Shown here: positions 57,301 through 64,000 of the stretch, one piece after another
Layout of the letters: the number at the start of each line of letters is the position of its first letter
Position numbering within the stretch: position 1 is the stretch's first letter
NCBI GenBank assembly: GCA_021014325.1
Contig: JAJGQC010000611.1
Span: forward strand, 222,501-286,500
DNA from: Plazaster borealis
Taxonomy: Eukaryota > Echinodermata > Asteroidea > Forcipulatida > Labidiasteridae
Length of the DNA: 64,000 nt
Reading direction: 5' to 3'
Notes under the pieces: generated by a model
Databases searched by the model: none
Seen by the model: the letters and a program-made list of their open reading frames with translations, nothing else
Told to the model about the DNA's origin: nothing
Translations under genes and position numbers: made by a program

Positions 57301-60300
57301 GCCATGTCCGCTAAAAGGAACCGAGAATAATTGTAGAGAACGAGAAAGAAGGGAAGGATTTGGTGCAGTCTTATCGACGCCCAAATATTACTCCCGATCG
57401 ATACAGTGGAAGAGTGCTGTGAAAAGAGTATTTCCGGCACTTTGAGTCGTGTCGAAAAGTGAACCAGTGGAGCGAAGAGCAAGCCGTTATTTACTTATCG
57501 GCGAGTTTGCAAGGAAATGCCCTAAGATTGTTGGGGGATGTTCCTACTGGTCAGACACAGACATATAGTGGACTAGTGAAGTTACTAGACAGGCGATTTG
57601 GTTCAGGTCGCCAGAGTGAAAATTATTTGGTCGAGCTGAGGCATCGCCGGCAAGGACCAAAAGAGACGTTGCAAGAGTTGGGTCAAGCCATACAAGAGTT
57701 GATGGTCAAAGCGTATCCTGACATACAGGAAGAGTCACGCGATCGTTTGGCAAAGAATCATTTCCTAGATGCGGTCGAAAGTCGGTCTGTTCGGGAGGGC
57801 ATAAACAGGGCCCGACCCAAGAACTTGGATGAGGCCATTCGAGCTGCAATGGAAACAGAGAACTTTGAGAAAGTTGAGCAACAAAGAAATCTGGACTGAA
57901 AGCCAGTAAAGTTGGCTAGAGTGTTGGATACAGGAATGGAACAGAGGTTTCATGAAATTGAGAAAGAAATGAAGAGTGTTCTTAGGTTGTTAGCAGGGCT
58001 AACAAAACAAGTACAGAACAAGAGCGCCTCAGTGGAGAGACCTACTGCGGACAGACCTAGAACAGAGAGTAAGCAAAGTGTTTGGAGATGCTTTAATTGC
58101 GATGAGCAAGGGCACTTTGCGAGAGAGTGTAAGAAACCAAAGAGGGGTAACCCAAAGCGTGAGGGCTGGAAGTGCTTCAACTGTGGGAAGCAAGGCCATA
58201 TCGCTAAAGATTGTCAGGAACCCAAAAGAGAGAATAGAAAACAGGGAAACGACAGAGAAGCAGCCGCTCGAAGGGCCCGCGGGCAGGCTGGAGATGTGAG
58301 GGGGCCGAAGAGATGCCATAAAGGTAGCCAAGCAGTCATGGAAGAAAAGCAGCCCAAGTCTGAGGTGGGAAAGGTTTATACCTTACCCAATCCACACCTT
58401 AGTCCCCGCTATGGCTTATTCGTAGATGGCATGATAAGGAAAACGAAGTGTCATTTTTTGATTGACACTGGTGCAACTGATACGCTTATCAGTAGCAAAG
58501 TGTATTACGAGATACCTAGAGAACAGAGACCAGTCTTAGAGAAAGACAATGTGAGAGTTAGGCAGGTGGATGGAAGTCCTCTGTCAGTACTGGGAGTCGC
58601 ATGGGTTGATTGTTGGGCGAACAACACACCCAGTGAGAGCGATTTTCACGGAGATGAAGTATTCAGGAATACTTGGGATGGATTTCATCTTGCCCACAGG
58701 GGGTAATTTGGATTTCCAGACCAAAGAGTGGAGAATAAATGGTGAGAGAATGAAGTGCACAGGCAGTGCTGGAGAGCCATTTGTGAACCCAGAAGGACAA
58801 AGGGCGTGTTGGATCGAAGTAATGTCCGAGTGCGACGTAGAGAGTCAGCACAGAGCTGGAAAGAAAAATGGCAACACTGACAAGTTGTCAAGGCGACCCT
58901 CCAAGCAGTGTGGCCGGGAAGATGTGGTAGAAAGAGGAAAGTTAGATGGCCCATCTGAGAAGATGTCAGAGATGGAAGATAAACCAGAGGGGAAGCTGTT
59001 GGTCAGGGGCATAGCGGCCCAACCAAGCATCCCAGTGAAGGCTCTCAGGAAAGCCCAAGTGGAGGATGAGACCATAAGTTGGGTCTTAAGTGCCAAAGAG
59101 GAGGGCAAGGACCGTCCGGAGTGGAGGGAGATTTCCCACTTGACGGCGGCTCATGAGACATATTGGTCTTATTGGGACCAGTTATGTGTAAGAGATGTAA
59201 GAGTACGAGGAAAGAGATACTCAGAGAAGTGCATGGTGGACTGCTAAGTGGTCACTTGGGCATAAGGAAAACCTTGGCGAAGATGAAATATAGATATTTC
59301 TGGCCGGGTATGTCCACAGACGTACGCTCCTTCATAAGGAGTTGTGACATGTGTGCCAGAAGAAAGTCCCCTGCAAGGAAAGGGATTGCTCCCTTGAAAC
59401 AGTGCCGTGTTGTAGGAGTTCCCATGGAGACTGAGAGTGGCAATAGATTTGCTTGGGCCACTGCCCAAGACAGAGAATGGGAACCAGTGGATCCTAGTGA
59501 TAGGAGATTACTGTACAAAATGGATGGAAGCGTTTCCATTGCCAGATGCGACAGCCAGTACAGTAGCACGCAAATTGGTGCAAGAGTTCTATGTCGGTAC
59601 GGAGTGCCACAAGAGCTGCACTCCGACCAAGGCACTAATTTTGAGTCAGAGGTGTTTAAAGAGATGTGCCAGATACTAGGTGTAACAAAGATGAGAACAA
59701 CCGCCTATAATCCGAAGAGTGACGGAATGGTAGAGCGATTTAACAAGACACTAGTGAACATGGTGGCAGCTCTCATTAGCCCGCATGGGAAGCAGAAGGA
59801 TTGGGACAAGTTCCTCCCTTATGCAACCTTTGCATACAGATGCACCCCACAGGACTCCACAGGGGAGTCACCCAACATGATGATGTTTGGGAGAGAGGTT
59901 AGTATACCGGTGGACTTGGCAACAGGTTGCCCTGAGACCGAGGTTGAAACTAACACTGACTTCGCAGAAGAGCTGCGGAGTAATATGTTCTAGCAATACT
60001 TAAACCAGCTCAGTTTGCTTCTTGAGGAATATTACAGAAGGCCTTGTCTAAATTGATGACTTTGTCTGTAGCTGTTGCTAGATCACTGTCAATGCCTTCT
60101 TCAATGTTGTATCCCAGCTGTTGGCCTACGCCATACTCAAATTTGCTCAATGTGGACATAGACATACTAAAAGAGCAAGGGAAATGTCAAATTAAATTTT
60201 GTGATGTACTCATTGTCCAATAGAGTCGTCATGTGAGTGGGGGAAAAATTACAAGTCTGTAACCTCACTTTAAAATGGTGTAAATTGCCATTGCATTCAA

Positions 60301-63300
60301 AACCCATTGCATTTAAAACCCATTGCATTCAAAATCCAAAATATCCGATGACATTATTCTAGGAAAAATGTATCTTTACGATCTACACCATTTTTACATG
60401 AGGCGAGAGACTTGTAGCTTTTTCCCCACTCACATGAGTACTCTATCTCTATTGGGAAATGAGTACATCACAAAATTGAACTTGACATTTCCCTTCCTCT
60501 TTAAAACCCATCAGCTATTACAGGCATTATTCATCCCATTACAGAATATAATATTGCAAGGAGAAAGTGATCTGCCTGCATAGTTCACAGTTCCCCTCCC
60601 AATTGGATATTGGGCTTACCTGTCCAATCTTGGTCTTAGTCTGAGAGAAAGTAAATTGTCGGAGTATCTTGGCTCCTGATTGATCAGTGAACTGCTCATG
60701 GAATGGATGGAGAAGCTGGACAGACTCACCAAAACTACAAATCAAAAGTCAAAGTTAATCATTAAAATCCATCCAGTGCCAAATCCTTCTATATCCAATT
60801 ACCAAAGTGAAGGATTCAGAAGGACTGTGGTCAGTAGACCCAAATAACAAGTGCTTATCCATGGGTCAGGTAATCCAATCTTATCTAAATTACATGGAGT
60901 GACAAAAAGAGAAGAGGTGTAACATTTTTAAAGACTCTCTTCATCACCACAAATAAAGAACTAGGGTAGTGGGTCTGGGTTTCCCCTTGGTAGCAAGCAA
61001 GTTTACCATTTCAAAGACAATTGTGAGAACATATTAGGAACAAATCCCGAGCCAAGGAAAAATCCTGAGTGAGTCCAAAGGCATAAAGCAATTTCCCTAC
61101 CTGCAAACTGCAAGCTCTCCTGCCTCTAACCATGTTAATACATTGCTGATCACTGCTAAAGACTCAAATGCAAGCTGTGTGAAGAAATCAAGACATTTTG
61201 TTGGCAAAAATTCAATACAAACAAATGCATAGGTAAATAGTTAAGCCTAATTGATAACACATGGGTGTGTGTGAATTCCTCACATGGTTGTTGTTCACTC
61301 ATCATTAAACTGTGTGAAGTTTTAATAGGCACACCATATTCATTAATCTTCTAGACTTGTGCACAAAACCCTTCCTCTGTTTAAAGCCAGTCACAGTTTT
61401 CAAATGTTTTTTGTGTGTATTTTTTTAAAAGTTAGCTGGTACCCGTGTATAGATATACATTGACACCAAAGTAATACCAATCAATCAGAATGTTACAAGA
61501 ATTGACCATATTTTTGACCGCATGAGGGCGCTTACATCAGGGAATGTCTTGCATCACAATTACAGTTTCATCTTGTTTTAATTGCCTGTATGTAGTTTTC
61601 TTGCATCAATAGTGAAATACATAAACATAAAAATATAAAAAAATGAAAAAACCATGTTTGTTTACTAGTTTTTCATCATGTGAAATTGGTCCACATACGC
61701 CCTCTCGCGGTCAAAAATATGGCGAATTGAATGGTTTGTATTTGATGTTATCAACAAACCCTGAACTAGGTATGGAATCTGTATCTGTATCTGCAGAAAC
61801 TACAACTAGCATAAGCAGAACGGCATATAGGGTTAGATTCCAGAAATACTGGGTGAACCCCTTCTCTTAGCAATAAGTTCACTGGGCTCTTTTTAGTGCA
61901 TTGATATAGTTTTAAGTACAACACACAGGACCTATGGCTTTACTCCCCAATCAAAGGATGAAGCTATAATGGTTAAGTGTATTGCTGAAGGACACCGGTG
62001 TCAAGACCGGGACTCGAACCCACGCTCTGCTGATCAGAACACCAGAGCTTGAGTCTGGTGCACTTGACCACTCAGCCACAACACGCCACCCACATGTTTG
62101 GGCTAGTCCATAATGGGAGGGGAATGTCACATTAAGGTCCTGGATGTTTGATTTGATGTAACACCACACGTCCATTCTACATGATCCACTAATTCTACTT
62201 CCATTTTGAGTGTCATATTGCTGGACTATATATCGTTTGCCCAAGGTCCGAACATCACAATAACTGTTTACAGCAATTATACTTCTGAACATTTTGACTT
62301 AATTTGATCTAGTGTACTAGAGATTTTCTCTTACCTGTCTTGAACAATTTTTGGCCATACTAGACGAGTCATCCAGGGCAAGTAGGATCTGGTACTGTCT
62401 CTTACTTGGTTTGGTTCGTTGCAACCAAATCTTATCTTTGCGGAACACACTTGCAATGTACGGGATCACTTTACGCAATTTGATTTACCAGTTTGGAAGT
62501 CACCCCTTGGTAAGGAAAAAAAATAAAACAAACTTTTAATGTTTGCCTGTAACATGATCAATTATAAAGGACTGTAATGCTTCAACGTTCTGTGGGAAAA
62601 AATTCACAATTTCTAGAGTGAGAATAAAACCTGTCATCCTCTCCTATGACGAGCGGGGTACAATTACAAAAACTGCTTACTGCAGAATTTGTGCTTACAG
62701 TCGTCATTCTCTGCTTACAAGGTTAGTGCAAAGTGAAGCAAAGAATGCTTAACTAGAATTGTCAAGTACTCTTGTGCGCTTAAGCACAAATTCCTTTATA
62801 ACCTGTAAAATGTACGCACAAAATAGTTAGTGGCCTGATGTTTCGACCCTGGCAGAGTCAGGCCACTAACTACTTTTTGCATTGATACCACAGGTCCTTT
62901 TGGTTGGCAAGCAGTTTGCAACAGCTAATTCTATTTTCTCTGTAAAATATACATCAACATGGGATTTTCTGAAACAGTAAGCATAGATTCTTTGCTTATG
63001 GTTAAGCAACACCATGAAACTGGACCAGCTGTTTTGACAAACAGATCAAAAAGCTTGCCTGATGAGGTGCAAGTCATGTTTTTTTTTCATGCAAAATATT
63101 GAGGACTCATCAATGGGCAAAGCTGGAACTAAAAACACTTTATTTAGACACAAATAATGACATCTGTTTTTCTTGCATTCATTTCAATATCACCAAATGG
63201 AGGCTGGAAGGACGAACAGTCTGGCCTCGTTTTGTCAAAGAATCATTAGAACTATCATTGGCATTGTGGGTACAGGGAACCCGCCAAACTTTGGCAAGTG

Positions 63301-63510
63301 ACGTCGACTATCTCTCTCATAACATATCAAACTTGTTAATTATCTTCAATGGAAACGGTGAATGTCATTTGAAAACTAGCAACTAGAATCTACCTTAGTT
63401 TGGAGGCTCTTGTAGGTTCCAAGACCAGTCTGAGCTGTTCACAGAGATCCCTGGCTAGACCTGATGTCAATGACTCGTACCGATGCCATGTCTCCTGCGC
63501 TTCTCTCTCC
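51155..63510 (-). CDS. MDN1: MDN1 (midasin), 3' part of the gene (gene-level entry)
   Basis: Minus-strand exons encode the C-terminal von Willebrand A (MIDAS) domain of midasin: 63394-63510, 62335-62505, 61101-61174, 60620-60734, then a second copy of the last two (54735-54808, 54151-54265), 52919-53131 and 51155-51341 with the stop. Midasin is a ~5,600-residue nuclear AAA+ ATPase. Its VWA domain grips Ytm1/WDR12 and Rsa4/NLE1 to remove assembly factors from pre-60S ribosomes, and the DxSxS MIDAS motif coordinates the metal. The rest of the gene lies beyond the right edge. Splice phases fit throughout, including through the duplicated pair (189 nt, in frame). Three to four single-base frame breaks occur in otherwise conserved exons. 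Confidence 0.9.
52747..52916. mobile_element. GCTTAAGC-type MITE, degraded
   Basis: Contains ggttaccgaccaaagtaca, cattaagcaacattttgtgc, and ends gcagctttatgacattggac. It lies in the intron directly beside the donor of the next exon. Another degraded copy is at ~52183-52330. Confidence 0.6.
52919..53131 (-). CDS. MDN1: MDN1 VWA-domain exon
   Basis: Acceptor tcttag|TTG, donor AAG|gttagc, 71 codons, phase 0 both sides. Contains QLLLVVSDGRGLFLEG and ANVFLVFLALDNPENK, the core strand and following helix of the midasin VWA domain. The frame is intact. Confidence 0.93.
53719..54036. mobile_element. Fold-back MITE (in copy A)
   Basis: Inverted ends ttaaaagagcaagggtaatg and the complement of catttcccttcctctttaa, with ttttgtgatgtactcatt and cctcatgtgagtgggg-type boxes in both arms. 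Also present in copy B at 60166-60506. Confidence 0.8.
54151..54265 (-). CDS. MDN1: MDN1 exon FGES, copy A
   Basis: Donor CAG|gtaagc, acceptor tgtag|TTTTGG. Encodes FGESVQLLHPFHEQF then SGAKILRQFTFSQTKTKIGQ of the VWA domain. 115 nt, identical by eye to 60620-60734. Confidence 0.9.
54735..54808 (-). CDS. MDN1: MDN1 exon LAFES, copy A
   Basis: Acceptor cacag|CTT, donor GCAG|gtaggg. Encodes LAFESLAVISSALTWLEAGE then LVVC. 74 nt. Differs from copy B (61101-61174) at three codons (S/N, A/V, V/A). Confidence 0.9.
55307..56551 (+). repeat. Probable 5' LTR
   Basis: Starts TGTGACGAGATTGGGTGG at the exact point where homology between MDN1 copies A and B ends, and ends ...CCGCCACA just before a primer-binding-like site, giving TG...CA ends. 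No second LTR is available for comparison, so the limits are inferred. Length ~1.25 kb. Confidence 0.55.
56554..56571 (+). other. Probable primer-binding site
   Basis: TGGTGTAAGAAGTGGGA, resembling the TGGTGTCAGAAGTGGGA seen after the 5' LTR in many animal gypsy elements, where a tRNA 3' end primes minus-strand DNA. Its position just after the LTR-like end supports the call. Confidence 0.5.
56750..57899 (+). pseudogene. Gypsy gag (N-terminal and capsid-like part)
   Basis: An ATG-initiated piece (56750-57025) with a coiled segment (SELQRLRLEAQFLQWDREL) is followed by a frame-disrupted stretch and then, from ~57440, a capsid-like Retrotrans_gag reading: EYFRHFESCRKVNQWSEEQ, AVIYLSASLQGNALRLL, LVELRHRRQGPKETLQELG, ending at a TGA at 57897. 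The protein would coat the retrotransposon particle. Frame breaks near 57025-57110 and 57440. Confidence 0.75.
57912..58782 (+). pseudogene. Gypsy zinc knuckles and aspartic protease
   Basis: Two CCHC knuckles, CFNCDEQGHFAREC and CFNCGKQGHIAKDC, are followed by the protease active site FLIDTGATDTLIS and, after a frame change near 58640, SGILGMDFILP (flap/end block). The protease would process Gag-Pol. The reading runs straight from the protease end (RMKCTGSAGEPF) into RNase H sequence, showing that the RT is missing. Confidence 0.85.
58783..58905 (+). pseudogene. RNase H C-terminal remnant
   Basis: VNPEGQRACWIEVMSECD then QHRAGKKNGNTDKLSRRP, the last ~40 residues of a gypsy RNase H, where the usual end is HRxGxxNxxADALSRxP. 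The catalytic core is absent. Confidence 0.8.
59160..59986 (+). pseudogene. Gypsy integrase, truncated
   Basis: Zinc-binding HHCC region: REVHGGLLSGHLGIRKTL then SCDMCARRKSP. Catalytic D,D-35-E residues are visible as AIDLLGPLP, ELHSDQGTNF and MVERFNKTL, in two different frames (changes near 59420 and 59600). The reading stops at EELRSNMF where the DNA switches to MDN1 copy B, so the C-terminal domain is lost. Confidence 0.85.
60166..60506. mobile_element. Fold-back MITE (in copy B)
   Basis: Same element as 53719-54036, with a short extra cccattgcatttaaaaccc duplication in the loop. Confidence 0.8.
60620..60734 (-). CDS. MDN1: MDN1 exon FGES, copy B
   Basis: Same splice sites and peptide as 54151-54265; no difference seen. 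In the linear order of the gene this copy would be spliced before copy A. Confidence 0.9.
61101..61174 (-). CDS. MDN1: MDN1 exon LAFES, copy B
   Basis: Encodes LAFESLAVISNVLTWLEAGE then LAVC. The ending AVCS equals human MDN1 more closely than copy A. Acceptor and donor are intact, 74 nt. Confidence 0.9.
61930..62090 (-). mobile_element. tRNA-derived SINE head
   Basis: On the minus strand: tggctgagtggtcaagtgca (A box), ctcaagctctggtg, gcgtgggttcgagtcccggt (B box), then ttcagcaatacacttaacc. Same family as 22110-22515, and lacks the tail. Confidence 0.75.
62335..62505 (-). CDS. MDN1: MDN1 exon with MIDAS motif
   Basis: Acceptor ccaag|GGG, donor CAG|gtaaga. Encodes GDFQTGK, then in another frame RKVIPYIASVFRKDKIWL and PSKRQYQILLALDDSSSM. 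DDSSSM at 62356-62373 is the DxSxS metal-ion site of the VWA domain. A net loss of one base (modulo three) near 62480 shifts the frame within the exon. Human has GKRLNMRK here, so a short gap of four bases or a base-call error would explain it. Confidence 0.9.
62660..62800. mobile_element. GCTTAAGC-type MITE, degraded
   Basis: Contains ctgcttactgcagaatttgt and cttaagcacaaattcc-type boxes. The ends are poorly preserved. It is followed at ~62835 by a gatgttcgaccctggcagag-like repeat phrase. Confidence 0.4.
63394..63510 (-). CDS. MDN1: MDN1 exon upstream of the VWA domain
   Basis: Donor CTAAG|gtagat. The acceptor is most likely ccggaag|GAG (upper end approximate). Encodes WHRYESLTSGLARDLCEQL then RLVLEPTRASKL, matching the midasin segment just before the VWA domain. 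The last split codon (AG+G) joins correctly to the next exon as R-G-D. Confidence 0.85.
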
Positions 63511-63579
63511 TTCCGGTCAAATAACAAATAATGGTTTGTCAATAGGGTGACTTGTAATACACAATCAGGCAAGTATCAC

Positions 63580-63722
63580 CACGGCCCAATTGCATTCATC
63601 TACTTACATGAACCACTGGCAAGTTAGCATGTCTTTTACACGCTACTTTATGAAACATAAATTCTGCTAAGCACCGCTCTGTAAGCAGAAAATATCTGCT
63701 TCTGCTTACATGTTTTATGAAA
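63580..63722. mobile_element. GCTTAAGC-type MITE, degraded
   Basis: Contains ggcccaattgcattcatc at one end, cactggcaagttagca and ctgctaagcaccgctctgta inside, and ctgcttacatgttttatgaa near the other end. Part of an MDN1 intron. Confidence 0.5.
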
Positions 63723-63734
63723 TTGCTCACAGGC

Positions 63735-64000
63735 AAGCTCAGTCATCTAGTGGGTAGATATCTGCTTTTGAAAGCAGAAGGTCCTGGATTTATAATATCA
63801 CAATAATAATAATAATTTGGGAGGCTAATCATCCTTACCTGCAGCTGAAAAGCTGAGCTGCAAAGGATGTGGCTACAAGGCATTCAAGCTGCAGGCACGC
63901 AAGGGTGCATTTGGAAGCCAGCCACATTGACCCATATCTAAGCCAGATATCAAAAGTGTTTGATTTTTCCTGAGGGAAAAAAGATGGAGGGCCCGGAGAA
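63735..64000. other. tRNA-like fragment and unassigned sequence
   Basis: 63740-63795 resembles a tRNA-derived SINE head (tctagtgggtagatatc, ggtcctggattta). The remainder to the window end has no motif I recognise, and no further MDN1 exon is visible. Confidence 0.4.

Larger units (their letters stand above)
55307..59986 (+). mobile_element. Ty3/gypsy LTR retrotransposon, RT-deleted and 3'-truncated
   Basis: Order: probable 5' LTR (55307-56551), primer-binding-like site, gag with zinc knuckles, aspartic protease, RNase H tail, integrase. The whole reverse transcriptase and most of RNase H are missing between 58782 and 58783. The element stops inside the region after the integrase core, with no 3' LTR, at the junction with MDN1 copy B. 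It sits in antisense orientation within an MDN1 intron. Several frame changes are present. Confidence 0.88.
59987..61751. repeat. Duplicated MDN1 segment, copy B
   Basis: Matches 53539-55306. It lacks the extra ~105-bp unit of copy A but has ~90 bp near 61233-61325 that copy A lacks. Its right end (gatgttat) continues into caacaaaccctg, an apparently empty insertion site. Confidence 0.93.

Overview
The window is animal DNA, most likely from a marine invertebrate deuterostome. An echinoderm such as a sea star is my best inference, at moderate confidence. The reasons are intron-split animal genes (RMI1, MDN1), TTAGGG-type repeats, many tRNA-derived SINEs and short inverted-repeat (MITE-like) elements, LINE and Ty3/gypsy relics, and a Toll-like leucine-rich-repeat exon. 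Nothing looks bacterial or like an operon.

Layout. 1-217: degenerate (TTAGGG)n with the G-strand running inward. 218-5600: gene-poor, with fold-back elements and one candidate first exon. 5640-6180: tail of a LINE ORF and a 97-bp tandem repeat. 6135-12685: a 6.3-kb block bounded by two identical 121-bp direct repeats. It carries a broken minus-strand gene with N-terminal Cys/His motifs, a FEN/XPG-like nuclease region and a C-terminal CXC-type Cys-rich motif. 12837-24797: RMI1, a subunit of the BLM-TOP3A-RMI dissolvasome. Most exons are on the plus strand, but the N-terminal-domain exon (12837-12983) is on the minus strand beside the 121-bp repeat, and one exon was not found. 29601-30278: first exon of a Toll-like/LRR gene. 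30300-36100: AT-rich, no gene recognised. 36110-39925: three linked tandem arrays, a 110-bp unit (A), a 142-bp tRNA-like unit (B), and a ~254-bp composite of the two (AB). 41980-42389: a MITE with long terminal inverted repeats. 44150-49790: ~55 copies of a ~101-bp satellite with a palindromic core. 51155-63510: 3' part of MDN1 (midasin, AAA+ ribosome-assembly ATPase) on the minus strand, covering the C-terminal VWA/MIDAS domain. Within it a ~1.77-kb piece holding two exons occurs twice, on either side of a Ty3/gypsy element that has lost its reverse transcriptase and its 3' end.

RMI1 and MDN1 are ordinary nuclear housekeeping genes and are not functionally linked to the repeats. Several of their exons carry single-base length changes, often in homopolymers, that break an otherwise conserved frame. 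The repeat-derived ORFs show the same pattern. I therefore suspect consensus sequencing errors for at least some breaks, and frameshifts here should not be read as proof of pseudogenes. All family assignments come from reading translations by eye; no database search was run.
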